DNA of 64,000 nt from Paenibacillus sp. J2TS4 (GCF_018403245.1 NZ_BOSH01000007.1:1-64000), one strand, 5' to 3'; shown: positions 51,136 through 60,757, numbered from the stretch's first letter. Notes: generated from the letters alone by a model not told the origin. Program-made: numbers and translations.

Positions 51136-51507
51136 GTGGATACTAATCGATTTTGGTCTTTGCCTGGGGGAAAAGTTGAGAGAGGAGAGACTCTGGAATA
51201 TGCGATGAAAAGAGAAATGTTCGAAGAGACAGGACTGGATGTGGATATTCAAAGATTATTATACGTTTGTGATAAACCTGAGGAGCAGGTATCTCGAATA
51301 CATTTTCTTTTCCACTTAAAGAAAGTAGGCGGTACAATAACTTTACCTTCCAATTTGTATGATGAAAATAACATAACAGATATTAAATTTGTACCTATAG
51401 AGCAGCTAGAATATCTGAACTTTACGAATGTATTTAAAAATCTTGTCTTAAATGATTTCCCTGATGCCGGTCAATATAAGGGACATAAAAGCAATATTGG
51501 TTTGTAA
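51136..51507 (+). pseudogene. 5'-truncated Nudix hydrolase gene
   Basis: The frame encodes a complete Nudix box (GGKVERGE, then REMFEETG with the metal-binding glutamates) and the following domain to LVLNDFPDAGQYKG. The N-terminal strands that normally precede NRFWSLPGGKVE are missing: a stop lies at 51067-51069, and upstream DNA is the hairpin region. GTG at 51136 has no ribosome binding site. Either the gene lost its 5' end or it uses an unusual start. Confidence 0.65.
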
Positions 51508-51604
51508 CATGGATCATTTAGTGATTTCATCCCCATCACTGAATCACTTCAGCTTAATTAAAGCACAGGCGGCAGAATAATACCTCAAAAGAGGTGTTGT
51601 ACCG

Positions 51605-51847
51605 TTAAGTAGACTCCAACAGAATCCCTTCGGCCGTCGTCTCCGGCCGGGACTTCCTCGCGGTGCTCTCGGCCTCGGCCATCAAAAAAATCAGCCCGAC
51701 GACTGGAAATAGGAACACAAATATAGCTGCCTCCACAGCATATTTTTGCCCCTTAAATTTTCGGGCATCCCGATAAACCCACACCGTCTCCAACGTATGT
51801 CCAATAAGAAAGGCTATGGAAACTATCAGCCAAATAACTGTAGACAC
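51605..51847 (-). CDS. Small two-helix membrane protein (80 aa)
   Basis: An 80-residue protein with two transmembrane helices (IWLIVSIAFLIGHTLETVWVY and AAIFVFLFPVVGLIFLM) joined by a basic loop (RDARKFKGQK), resembling a stand-alone PLDc_N-type membrane segment, and a Glu/Arg-rich tail. The start is GTG with GGAGG at 8 bp. Function unknown. Confidence 0.68.
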   Translation of the reverse strand: MSTVIWLIVSIAFLIGHTLETVWVYRDARKFKGQKYAVEAAIFVFLFPVVGLIFLMAEAESTARKSRPETTAEGILLEST

Positions 51848-52144
51848 AGAAACAACCTCCGCTCTCCATTCCCTTATTCACCAAGGAACTTGATTATGGA
51901 AAAGAACCTTAATTAGAACTGTACTCTCCATTATTGGCCAAAGTTCCCTTTTTCATAACCATTGGAGCCAGTATGAGTAAAACCCTTGGCGGAGTATTTC
52001 GGAAAGACAGTATCCCCTGAAAAGTAACCGCAATGAACTTTCTAAGGAGTAGGAATAGGAATCCGTTCGCTGCGCAGCCACTATCATTCCCTTTCAATCA
52101 AGGGTTGGCCAACGCCTTCTCGTTCCTAGTCTTAGCGGACATGA

Positions 52145-52328
52145 ATTCCTGCGATAATACAGTTATTGGAACCGAATTCGAACACTCAAAAGAAAAGCCT
52201 GCAATGATACATTAATTTTCGTGTTAAAACCAACCGCTCTCCACTGGAACGAGAAAAAGGATGCACTTTTGAAGGCTTTGCTGCGGAAGCGGAGCAAAAC
52301 GGCCCAAAAGCCTGCAGAATCGCAGGCT
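52145..52328 (+). repeat. Palindrome array, class A-like, diverged (51-62-51 spacing)
   Basis: Units start at 52145 (ATTCCTGCGATAATACAGTT), 52196 (AGCCTGCAATGATACATTAA), 52258 (AGGATGCACTTTTGAAGGCT) and 52309 (AGCCTGCAGAATCGCAGGCT), intervals 51, 62 and 51 bp. The last unit is a perfect hairpin and probably acts as terminator for the gene at 52391-52966. The rest of 51848-52390 holds no supported gene. Confidence 0.65.
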
Positions 52329-52390
52329 TTCTGTAAGCTGCTCGATTTGGCGCTTCTCGAGGATCAAGGCAGAGCGCCGCAGGCTTCCCA

Positions 52391-52966
52391 TCAAGTGCCG
52401 CTCAGATGATAATAACGAATGACGGTCAATTCTCCCTTTTCATTATTATAAAGCTTCAATACGTGGGCTCCTCGCTGATAGACCAGCCCGTCCTCCGCTA
52501 CAAAATCCGGGGTTCCCAATGCCTCGGTTAGCGAATAGAGGTCTGTCTCCAGTTCCTTGTGGTCCATGACAATAGTTCCGGCTTCAGCGGGGACCATGAT
52601 ATAATTTACAACCCCGGACTCCAGACCCACTTCCATATGAGCATACTCATAAATCTCCGTTTCCGGGAAGAAATCATCCTTCTGTACCAACTCCGGTTCA
52701 CCCCATTGCTCTACTACGCTCTGTCGATCGTCATAGAGGGTGATTCCATTGACCTCTTCCAGTGGCAGGAAGGAGGGCGACGATTCCGAGCTGCTTTCTT
52801 CAGCTTTGTCCCCATTGGCATGAGGCAGAGAAACAGGAGCAGCGGAAGACACGACAGAAGTTACATCCCCGCTATACTCGAAACTATCGGCAACTATCCC
52901 TCCTGTCGGCTTGCCTATCAACCATATTCCAAGCATAAGGCATAATATTTTCCACGTTTTCCCCAT
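52391..52966 (-). CDS. Exported hypothetical protein
   Basis: A 191-residue protein with an N-terminal signal/membrane segment (WKILCLMLGIWLIG), a Ser/Glu-rich linker (about 35-68) and a C-terminal domain with VNGITLYDDRQSVVEQWGEPELV and later SLTEALGTPDFVAEDGLVYQRG. The pair of short GxPxxV motifs suggests a SmpA/OmlA- or DUF4309-like small repeat fold, but this is tentative. GGAGGG lies 7 bp before the ATG at 52966. Confidence 0.7.
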   Translation of the reverse strand: MGKTWKILCLMLGIWLIGKPTGGIVADSFEYSGDVTSVVSSAAPVSLPHANGDKAEESSSESSPSFLPLEEVNGITLYDDRQSVVEQWGEPELVQKDDFFPETEIYEYAHMEVGLESGVVNYIMVPAEAGTIVMDHKELETDLYSLTEALGTPDFVAEDGLVYQRGAHVLKLYNNEKGELTVIRYYHLSGT

Positions 52967-53077
52967 TTCCCGTCCCTCCCTCATTTTGCCGTTGGCCTTC
53001 AACCGTTTTGTAAAGTTCTGCGATCCGTTGTACATCTGTTATAAAAAAAGTGCCCCTTTGGAACTCTTGAAGCGATA

Positions 53078-53335
53078 TTAAGACGATCTATTCGTTATTT
53101 TAGACAGGACGATAAAAATGGCCAGAAACAATGCCGCTCCCAGCAAAGCAGGAACGACCGGAAATCGAAATAAGGTAGGTCCCCAATCTCCTGCCATGAA
53201 GTACCCCAGCCAAGCTCCGGCGAAGGCTATGACCATAGTGGCCGCGATTCCTCCAGGTATCTCTTGCTTTGCTATCCAATGTCCACCACTTCCAATAATC
53301 AGCGCAACACCTAGTAATACCAGCAGTATTGTCAC
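53078..53335 (-). CDS. GlsB/YeaQ/YmgE-like membrane protein
   Basis: An 85-residue protein with three transmembrane helices. The glycine-rich pattern IPGGIAATMVIAFAGAWLGYFM resembles the GlsB/YeaQ (transglycosylase-associated) stress membrane proteins. The start is GTG with AAGGTGG 6 bp upstream. Members are commonly induced by general stress, which would fit a SigB background, but no promoter was identified. Confidence 0.72.
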   Translation of the reverse strand: MTILLVLLGVALIIGSGGHWIAKQEIPGGIAATMVIAFAGAWLGYFMAGDWGPTLFRFPVVPALLGAALFLAIFIVLSKITNRSS

Positions 53336-53516
53336 AACATACCACCTTCCTGATCCATTCTAAGTTGTCTAATATTTTTTAACCTATGACGTTAATAATG
53401 AACCAGTGATTCCCATATCTGGCGGGAGAGTAAAGGAAGCTCTAACGATATAAGCGATTCATTTTTTAAGATTGGAGGGTAATGGAATAGAACGGGACAA
53501 CCTAAGGAGAAGCCCG

Positions 53517-53636
53517 ATGAAGGAACTATATGAAGTGTGGACGATGAAAGCTTGTGGCAGCCATGCTTGGGGCCGGGCTACGCAGGAACTTAAACGAAAG
53601 AATCATGCGAAAGAGATCGCAGACGAGGAGGAGTAA
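53517..53636 (+). CDS. 39-residue small ORF in front of the SDR gene
   Basis: ATG at 53517 follows AAGGAG at 7 bp. The peptide is charged (MKELYEVWTMKACGSHAWGR, then a Lys/Glu-rich end) and its stop is 2 bp before the SDR start; the SDR ribosome binding site (GAGGAGGAG) lies in its last codons. Tight coupling and a good site support translation. Not recognised. Confidence 0.55.
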   Translation: MKELYEVWTMKACGSHAWGRATQELKRKNHAKEIADEEE

Positions 53637-53638
53637 TT

Positions 53639-54451
53639 ATGGATAATAAGAAATCGGAGATGGAAAATGACGCCGAGTTGGCGGGACGAGTTGCGCTCGT
53701 CACTGGAGCTGGCTCCGGAATCGGCAAAGCGGCGGCGATCCAGTTAGCCGAAGCTGGCGCAAGCATCGGCGCCGTGGACCTTCACGAAGGGGAACTGGCT
53801 GAGGTATGCCACGAGATTGAGCAAAACGGGGGACGAGCCCTCCCGATTCCAGCCGATGTCGCTGACGGGGAAGAAATGAATAGGGCCGCGCAATTAACCG
53901 TAAAATCATGGGGCCGGCTGGACTGTGTCTTTGCCAATGCAGGCATTAACGGCATGCTGGCCCCTATCGAAGAGCTTTCGATAGAGCACTGGAATCGAAC
54001 AATCGGGACCAATTTGAGCGGAACGTTCCATACCGTCAAGGCAGCTATCCCCTATTTGAAAAATCAGGGGGGAAGCATCATTATAACGAGCTCCGTCAAT
54101 GGGAACCGTGTGTTTTCCAATATCGGAATGAGCGCTTACAGCACTTCAAAGGCAGGTCAAGTCGCCTTCATGAAAATGGCCGCGCTGGAGCTGGCTCAAT
54201 ACAGAATTCGCGTGAATGCCATCTGCCCCGGATCGATTTCGACTAATATTGGCGAGAGCACTATTCGCTCCTCCGAGCTCGAAGACGTTAAAATACCCGT
54301 CGAATATCCTGAAGGCCGCCATCCTCTTGAGCAGGGTCCCGGATGCCCTGAACAGGTTGCCGACCTCGTCTTGTTTCTCGCTTCCGACCGCTCCTCCCAT
54401 ATTACCGGCACCGCTATCTATATCGACGGAGCGGAATCTCTGCTCAAGTAA
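53639..54451 (+). CDS. Short-chain dehydrogenase/reductase
   Basis: A 270-residue classical SDR. TGAGSGIGKAAA is the cofactor loop, ANAGINGM the NAG motif, TSSVNGNR includes the catalytic serine, and YSTSK the Tyr/Lys pair. The end (LFLASDRSSHITGTAIYIDGAESLL) is typical. Asp47-region VDLHE favours NAD(H). The substrate is unknown. Its last 34 bp overlap the 3' end of the convergent kinase gene. Confidence 0.92.
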   Translation: MDNKKSEMENDAELAGRVALVTGAGSGIGKAAAIQLAEAGASIGAVDLHEGELAEVCHEIEQNGGRALPIPADVADGEEMNRAAQLTVKSWGRLDCVFANAGINGMLAPIEELSIEHWNRTIGTNLSGTFHTVKAAIPYLKNQGGSIIITSSVNGNRVFSNIGMSAYSTSKAGQVAFMKMAALELAQYRIRVNAICPGSISTNIGESTIRSSELEDVKIPVEYPEGRHPLEQGPGCPEQVADLVLFLASDRSSHITGTAIYIDGAESLLK

Positions 54452-56031
54452 AAGGGAAGGGCCTTAATGGTGAAGATGAAGGTGGCTCCCGGTTCATCGT
54501 CGGACTCCACACGGATCGAGCCTCCCATCAATTCGACAAGATTTTTGCAAATAGCAAGCCCAAGCCCCGTTCCCCCATACCTGCGGGTCATGGAAGAGTC
54601 CAGTTGGGAAAACGGTTTGAACAATAGTTCGCGCTTGCTCTCAGCAATCCCGATTCCTGTATCCTTAACGGTAAATTCGATTTCGAGCCGGCCTTCCTCA
54701 TCGCGGAGCTTGTTAACTATAACATAAATTCCCCCGCTTTCCGTGAATTTGACGGCATTGCCTACCAGATTGATCAAGATTTGCCGCAATCGAGTCACAT
54801 CGCCTACCAAATACTGAGGGAGCTCGGGATCGATGGAATACGCCATTTCCAGCTCCTTTTTGTGAGCCGTGAACATATTGAAGGTTTCTTCAATACAAGA
54901 GAGCAGCTCGAATGGCTCCTCTTCCAGCTCCATCTTGCCGCTCTCGATTTTGGAGAAATCGAGAATATCGTTAATGACCGCAAGCAAGGCGTCTCCGCTC
55001 TTGCGAATGATTTCGGTCAACTCCTGCTGCTCGGGATTAAGCTCGGTTTGCAGCAGGAGATCGGTCACTCCGATGACTCCGTTAAGGGGGGTGCGGATTT
55101 CGTGACTCATCGTCGCCAGGAATTCCGACTTGACCCGTGATGCCACCTCTGCCGCTTCCTTAGCCGCCAACAAGTCTTGCTCGGCTTTCTTCCGCTCCGT
55201 AATATCGCTGACCGTGCAGGCGAATAAATGATCAGCACCGATATAAGCCTCACCGATCTGGATTTCCGCATGGAAGGAAGAGCCCCACTTGTTGGTTAGC
55301 TTCATCTCGCTGATTTTCCCCGTCACGTAGCGCCCTGCTCCCCCTCTCTGTTGATCAAGGTTTTCCAAGGAGGATAAATCAGGGATAAGCAATGTAGCCG
55401 GCTGGCCGATCAGTTCCTCTTCCGCATAGCCAAACATGCCGACAGCGGCAGGATTGACCGCCAGAATCGTCTCCCCGGCATCAAATGTAAACATGGCATC
55501 GATGGACGTCTCCCCGATGACCCTCGCCTGGGCTTCCGCTTTGGTCAAGCTGAGTGTCGTCAACAGCAGCTCCTTGTTCGCCTTTTCCAGCTTCTTCGTC
55601 TGCTCCTCCAGCAGCTTGGCCTGCTTCTGCAGTTTTTTGCTGCTAATAAACAGATTGACGAAGCCCTCAATTTTGGACCTCAACGTCTGGGGGACGAAGG
55701 GTTTGACCATATAATCTATCGCTCCGACAGAATATCCCGTAAAAAAATGCTCCGCTTCCTTGCTGGTGGCCGTAATAAAAATGATCGGAATATCTTTGGA
55801 ACGGTCACGCGCCTTGATGAAGCGGGCGGTTTCGAAGCCGTCCATGCCCGGCATCTGCACATCCATAACGATAACGGCAAATTCCTGCTTCAACAGACAG
55901 CGAAGAGCGTCCTCCCCGGACGTGGCACGGACCAGGTTATAATTTTTGTCGACAAGAACGGCCTCCAGGGCAAGCAAATTTTCAGGATGGTCGTCCACCA
56001 GCAAAATATTGATGGGATCCGTGTATTCCAT
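54418..56031 (-). CDS. Receiver-PAS-histidine kinase
   Basis: A 537-residue signalling protein. The N-terminal receiver has Asp57 (VIVMDVQMPGMDG); a coiled coil (about 130-165) leads to a PAS domain (about 170-280, ARVIGETSIDAMFTFD); then HisKA with His310 (FLATMSHEIRTPLNG) and HATPase (GGTGLGLAICKNLVELMGG). AGGAGG precedes the ATG. It is the third gene after the hybrid kinase and CheR-type genes. An N-terminal receiver suggests it acts downstream of another kinase. No membrane segments. Confidence 0.92.
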   Translation of the reverse strand: MEYTDPINILLVDDHPENLLALEAVLVDKNYNLVRATSGEDALRCLLKQEFAVIVMDVQMPGMDGFETARFIKARDRSKDIPIIFITATSKEAEHFFTGYSVGAIDYMVKPFVPQTLRSKIEGFVNLFISSKKLQKQAKLLEEQTKKLEKANKELLLTTLSLTKAEAQARVIGETSIDAMFTFDAGETILAVNPAAVGMFGYAEEELIGQPATLLIPDLSSLENLDQQRGGAGRYVTGKISEMKLTNKWGSSFHAEIQIGEAYIGADHLFACTVSDITERKKAEQDLLAAKEAAEVASRVKSEFLATMSHEIRTPLNGVIGVTDLLLQTELNPEQQELTEIIRKSGDALLAVINDILDFSKIESGKMELEEEPFELLSCIEETFNMFTAHKKELEMAYSIDPELPQYLVGDVTRLRQILINLVGNAVKFTESGGIYVIVNKLRDEEGRLEIEFTVKDTGIGIAESKRELLFKPFSQLDSSMTRRYGGTGLGLAICKNLVELMGGSIRVESDDEPGATFIFTIKALPFYLSRDSAPSI

Positions 56032-56095
56032 GGACTTCCTCCTATCCTCGGATGTTCCTGATCTTTTTGTTGTTCTATATCAGCGGCACTAAAGA

Positions 56096-56158
56096 AAGCA
56101 GTCCTTCCTTTCAAAGGAAAGTGCCTCCGAAGCTTCAAATCTCTTCGGCGCCGCCTAT
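56096..56158 (+). repeat. Partial copy of dispersed repeat B
   Basis: GGAAAGTGCCTCCGAAGCTT followed by CAAATCTC matches the left part of repeat B; the right part is absent. It lies between the CheR-type and receiver-kinase genes. Confidence 0.65.
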
Positions 56159-56163
56159 CGAAA

Positions 56164-56997
56164 TTACTTCACCTTGCGGTAAAGCTTCTCTTTATAGTTC
56201 AACATTTCGTAGCAATCCGCATGCCGGGTAAAATTAATAGACTCCCGGTTGCCCAAGACTAATACCCCTAAAGGAGCCAAGCTTTCATAAAACAGATGGT
56301 GAACGTGATCCTGCAGCTCCTTATTAAAATAAATAAGCACATTTCGACAGAAAATAACATGAAATTCATTAAAAGACCGGTCCGTGACCAGATTATGCTG
56401 GGCAAACACGATGTTCTCCTTCAAGAACGGATGAAAGGTGACAGTGCTCTCTGTAGCTGAATAATATTGCGAGAACGCCCCCGATCCGCCGGCCAGCATG
56501 TAATTTTTGGTATATTTCTGCATCTTGCGCAAGGGAAAGGTTCCCGTCTTCGCTTGATCGACGATATCCTCGTTGACATCGGTCGCATATATCCTTGACT
56601 TGTGATAGAGTCCTTCTTCATGGAGCAGAACGGCCATCGAGAACACTTCTTCCCCCGTTGAACAGCCGGCATGCCATATCCGGATAAAAGGATACGTATG
56701 AAGGAGCGGGACGACCTTCTCCCGAAAGGTGAGAAATAAGGACGGATCGCGATACATTTCCGTTACATTAATCATCATGTCTTTCATTAACTGCTTCATG
56801 CTTTTCGGATCATGAAGCACTTTCTCCTGAAGCGCCGAAATCGTCTGCAGCTTCATGGCCTGAACCCGATGCCAAATTCGGCGTCTCACGGAATTATAGG
56901 CATAGCTGCGCATATCGTAACCATACAGTCTGTAGATTCCTTCCAGCAGCAGCTCGATTTCGATCCGTTCCCGGTCTTCATTCATGTCCGGATCCAA
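56164..56997 (-). CDS. CheR-type methyltransferase, RsbM-like
   Basis: A 277-residue CheR-family protein. It has the N-terminal helical domain (GYDMRSYAYNSVRRRI), then the SAM-binding IWHAGCSTGEEVFSMAVLL, and IFCRNVLIYFNKELQ. No chemotaxis genes are nearby; instead it sits directly behind a hybrid kinase, as rsbM does in the Bacillus cereus group, where it methylates RsbK. The start is TTG with GGGAGGG at 7 bp. I infer the RsbM role from context. Confidence 0.88.
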   Translation of the reverse strand: MDPDMNEDRERIEIELLLEGIYRLYGYDMRSYAYNSVRRRIWHRVQAMKLQTISALQEKVLHDPKSMKQLMKDMMINVTEMYRDPSLFLTFREKVVPLLHTYPFIRIWHAGCSTGEEVFSMAVLLHEEGLYHKSRIYATDVNEDIVDQAKTGTFPLRKMQKYTKNYMLAGGSGAFSQYYSATESTVTFHPFLKENIVFAQHNLVTDRSFNEFHVIFCRNVLIYFNKELQDHVHHLFYESLAPLGVLVLGNRESINFTRHADCYEMLNYKEKLYRKVK

Positions 56998-57064
56998 TGA
57001 AGAGCCCTCCCTCTCCGGTCGTCCGGTTGCTTGAGAACGATTGGTAAGAATGAATAATTCCCCC

Positions 57065-60000
57065 TCATTTATACAGCCAAACCTTTAACAAGGACAACAA
57101 TTGGTCCGTATTGATAGGTTTAATAATGTAATCGGAGGCCCCGGCTTCTATACATTTGTTCCGGTCGTCTCTCATCGCCTTCGCGGTCAACGCGATAATC
57201 GGCAGCTTCTCGAACCGGAGCTGACTGCGGATCTGCCTCATGGTCTCGTATCCATCCATCTCCGGCATCATAATATCCATCAGAATCAGGTCAATTTCAG
57301 GCTTTTGTTCCAGAACCTGAAGCGCCTCCACCCCGTTCTCAGCGAAGCTCACATTCATATGGAACGACTCCAAGACGCTGGAAAGGGCGAACACATTCCG
57401 GATATCGTCATCGACCAGCAAAATATTTTTGCCTTCAAAGGCACTTTCTTTATTATGGAGCTCTTCCAGCAGCTGTCGTTTATCCTCCGGCAGGTTGGCC
57501 TCCACTCGGTGTAAAAACAATGCCGTCTCATCAAACAATCTTTCGGGTGATTTCACATTTTTAATAATAATCGATTCCGCATATTTTTTAAGCCGGATTT
57601 CATCGGACTTATCCAGCTCTTTGCCGGTATAAATAATAATCGGAAGCTGCTTCCACTGGTCTTTGTTGCGAATGGCCTCCAGCAGGTCAAAGCCGGACAT
57701 TTCCGACAATCCGAGATCCAGCACCATGCAGTCATAGTGACGGTTATCGAGCTCCCGCAGTGCCTCCTGACCGCTGGAAAGAGCTGTAATCTGGACATCC
57801 TCGTATCCGATCAGATCTACCAGACTTCTGCGCAGCTCCTCGTCTTCCTCTACGATCAAGAGATGCTTCAGCTTTTTCTCGAGGAAGGTTTGGATATGGG
57901 TGAAGGCTTCATCCAATCGCTCCTTGCTTGCCGGCTTCTTCAGATAAGCAATAGCTCCCATCGTCAAGCCCTGCTGGGATTCGTCCACGACCGACATGAC
58001 ATGAACCGGAATATGCCGGGTCTCCGAGCTGTCCTTCAGCCGGTTAAGCACCGACCAGCCATCGACCACCGGAAGCTGGATATCGAGAATGATAGCATCC
58101 GGCTGGTATTTACGCGCCAAGGCCAGGCCTTGGTCTCCCCTCAGCGCCGCAATCGTCTTGAATCCTCGGGTGCGGGCCATCTCCATTATGATTCTAACAA
58201 AATGGATATCGTCCTCAATGACAAGCAGGACTTTGTCGTTCGGCTCAATGAGGTCGCGGTCATCGTTGATCCCCGGCGATTCCAGAAGCTTGGGATCGGA
58301 CAGCTTCACCGGAGGAATGATTAATCCGGCGGGCATCTCCGAAGGCTCACCGTATCTTCGCGAAACGGCCACCTCGTTCATCATGTCGCGAACGACTTCC
58401 TTCGGCTCGCTTACGGGCTGTTCCGGTGAAGAGACCGGCAAGTACAGAGTAAATATGCTGCCTCGACCTTCCTCGCTGCTCAGTGTGATGGTCCCTCCAA
58501 GCAGACGAGCCAGCTCGCGGCTTATAGACAAGCCCAGCCCCGTTCCCCCGTATTTGCGGCTTGTCGTTCCATCGGCCTGACGAAACGCTTCGAAAATAAG
58601 CTCTCGCTTTTCTTCCGAAACGCCAATTCCCGTATCAATGACCGAAAAGGCAATCAGCGGCTCTCCGGAATTGCCCGCATCCGTGGACGGTGACTCCTCC
58701 GTTTTCACATGAAAGGTAATGCTTCCTTCTTTCGTGAATTTAAAAGCGTTAGAAAGAAGATTGCGCAGAATCTGCTGCAATCGATGAGGATCGGTCTTTA
58801 TTACACCCGGAACCTCTTCCTCCACGATGACATGGAAGCCGAGGCCGTTCTTCTTGGCTATCGGAGCGAAGTTGCGGCGGACATAATCTTCAATTTCCCC
58901 GACAGAATAAGGCTCTATTTGAACTTCCATGCGCCCGGCTTCTACCTTCGATAAATCAAGAATCTCGTCAATCAGCCGCAGCAGATCCATTCCGGACGAA
59001 TGAATCGTCTCAGCGAACTCGACCTGCTTCTCGTCCAGATTCCCTTCCCGGTTATCCGCAAGCAGCTGGGACAGAACGAGCAGGCTATTCAGGGGAGTTC
59101 GCAATTCATGCGACATGTTGGCCAGAAATTCCGATTTGTATTTGGAGGTTAGCGCTAATTGCAGCGCCTGCCGCTCCAGCTCATTTTTGGTTTGTTGGAT
59201 TTGGCGGTTCACTTGTTCGGTTTGTTCGATCTGCAGCTCCAACTGCTGCGTTTTTTGCACAAGCTCATCATTCGCTTGCTCCAGCTCCTCCTGCTGTCGT
59301 TGCAGCATTTCCTCGGAACGCTGCAACGACCGTGTTTTTTCCTCTAGTCGTTCGTTGGATGCTTTCAGTTCCTCTTGCTGGGAGAGAAGCTCTTCGGATT
59401 GCGCTTGCAGTTCCTCCGTCAAGCCTTGCGAAATTCGCAGCAATTCCTCCACTCTTTTGCGACCAATAATATCTTTAAGCACGATGCCGACATTCTCACC
59501 GAGCTGTTCAAGCAAATGCAGCTGCAGCGGGGTAAATTCGTTCAGCGAGGCCAACTCCACGACAGCTATCAGCTCATCCTCGTAACGGATCGGATGAAAG
59601 ACCAGATTGACCGGAGTAATCTCGCCCAGTCCGGAGTTAATTTTAATATAATCCGCCGGAACGTCCTTAAGCAGAATCGTCTCCTCGTCCAGGGCGCATT
59701 GCCCAACCAGTCCCTCCCCCATCTTAAGACCTTCGCTCGGATGGATCCCTTCCTGGAAGGCATAAGAACCGCTAAGCTTCAAGCGCTTGTTCTGATTCTC
59801 GCCCTCCAGCAAGTACATCACGGCATAGCTCGCCCCCAGCATCGGGGTCACTTCGGAAATAAACGCTTGACTGACCACTTCCAGCTCACCCAATCCATTA
59901 AGGTGAGTAGTCATCTGGGCCAGATTGGATTTTAACCAGGCCTGTTCCTCGTTAGCCCGGTTCATCTCCCGCTCGCGCTTCGTCTTTTCCTGCAAATCCA

Positions 60001-60757
60001 GTGCCATAACAGAGAAGGCTTCCGCCACTTCTCCGATTTCATCCTTAGGCGATATTTGCTTAAGCTCTTTCGCATCGATAGTCCCGCTGGCAAAGCTGGA
60101 AATCATTTTGGATACCCTATTCAAGCCGCCTGTAATACTGTAAATAATCCAGAACATAATGCCCAGACCAAGTAATAAACCGACAATGCTGAGCAGCAGA
60201 GTAAAGGTCAGCGTCGAACGATTATTCGCCCGCGAAGCGAGAAACTGCTCATCCATTCTCTGCTCGTGATATTTGGCCAGCTCATCCAGCCTCTGCTGAA
60301 GCGCCTCTGATATTTTGTTACCTTCGGTCTCCCGCAGTTGGGCTGCCTCTCCCCGCTTGGCCGAAGATACCAGACTGATCGCTTCTTTCTTGTAACCGGA
60401 ATAAGTATCGAAGCTCTCTATAGCGGCTTCCAGCAATTGCTTCTCTTCCGCCGTCTCGGATTGCTCCCCCAATTGATTCAAATACGTCAACGCTTTGGTC
60501 GAGGATTCGTTAATTTCCCGGATCAGCGCCTCACGGTCCCGCGGCTCGTTCAATATAAGATTGACGAGCAAATTATTCATCGTAAATACTTCGGTGCGCG
60601 TATTAGAAGTGAATTTCACTTTATTGTAGCGATTCTGATAAATTTCATTAATATTTTTATCGATTGAGGATAGCCGGTTAATGCCGATCCCGGCCAGGGC
60701 AAACATAAGAAAAATAAGCGCCCCGAATCCGAGAAACAGCTTCGTCCTTATCTTCAT
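57065..60757 (-). CDS. Large hybrid sensor kinase with three receivers, RsbK-like
   Basis: A 1230-residue membrane kinase. Two transmembrane helices (about 8-28 and 182-206) enclose a helical four-helix-bundle sensor domain; HAMP (about 207-260), GAF (about 285-430), a long Gln/Glu coiled coil (about 440-540), HisKA with His550 (FLANMSHELRTPLN), HATPase (GGTGLGLSISRELARLLGG), then three receivers (IILDIQLPVVDG, MVLDLGLSEMSG and LILMDIMMPEMDG, about 845-1228). The domain order agrees with B. cereus RsbK except for the extra receivers. AGGGGG precedes the ATG. Followed by the CheR-type and receiver-kinase genes. Confidence 0.92.
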   Translation of the reverse strand: MKIRTKLFLGFGALIFLMFALAGIGINRLSSIDKNINEIYQNRYNKVKFTSNTRTEVFTMNNLLVNLILNEPRDREALIREINESSTKALTYLNQLGEQSETAEEKQLLEAAIESFDTYSGYKKEAISLVSSAKRGEAAQLRETEGNKISEALQQRLDELAKYHEQRMDEQFLASRANNRSTLTFTLLLSIVGLLLGLGIMFWIIYSITGGLNRVSKMISSFASGTIDAKELKQISPKDEIGEVAEAFSVMALDLQEKTKREREMNRANEEQAWLKSNLAQMTTHLNGLGELEVVSQAFISEVTPMLGASYAVMYLLEGENQNKRLKLSGSYAFQEGIHPSEGLKMGEGLVGQCALDEETILLKDVPADYIKINSGLGEITPVNLVFHPIRYEDELIAVVELASLNEFTPLQLHLLEQLGENVGIVLKDIIGRKRVEELLRISQGLTEELQAQSEELLSQQEELKASNERLEEKTRSLQRSEEMLQRQQEELEQANDELVQKTQQLELQIEQTEQVNRQIQQTKNELERQALQLALTSKYKSEFLANMSHELRTPLNSLLVLSQLLADNREGNLDEKQVEFAETIHSSGMDLLRLIDEILDLSKVEAGRMEVQIEPYSVGEIEDYVRRNFAPIAKKNGLGFHVIVEEEVPGVIKTDPHRLQQILRNLLSNAFKFTKEGSITFHVKTEESPSTDAGNSGEPLIAFSVIDTGIGVSEEKRELIFEAFRQADGTTSRKYGGTGLGLSISRELARLLGGTITLSSEEGRGSIFTLYLPVSSPEQPVSEPKEVVRDMMNEVAVSRRYGEPSEMPAGLIIPPVKLSDPKLLESPGINDDRDLIEPNDKVLLVIEDDIHFVRIIMEMARTRGFKTIAALRGDQGLALARKYQPDAIILDIQLPVVDGWSVLNRLKDSSETRHIPVHVMSVVDESQQGLTMGAIAYLKKPASKERLDEAFTHIQTFLEKKLKHLLIVEEDEELRRSLVDLIGYEDVQITALSSGQEALRELDNRHYDCMVLDLGLSEMSGFDLLEAIRNKDQWKQLPIIIYTGKELDKSDEIRLKKYAESIIIKNVKSPERLFDETALFLHRVEANLPEDKRQLLEELHNKESAFEGKNILLVDDDIRNVFALSSVLESFHMNVSFAENGVEALQVLEQKPEIDLILMDIMMPEMDGYETMRQIRSQLRFEKLPIIALTAKAMRDDRNKCIEAGASDYIIKPINTDQLLSLLKVWLYK

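Noticed and set aside
52221..52409. 62-codon plus-strand frame
   Set aside because: It lies across the diverged palindrome array and a terminator hairpin, without a good ribosome binding site.
57737..58324. 195-codon plus-strand frame inside the hybrid kinase region
   Set aside because: Antisense to receiver domains with clear motifs.
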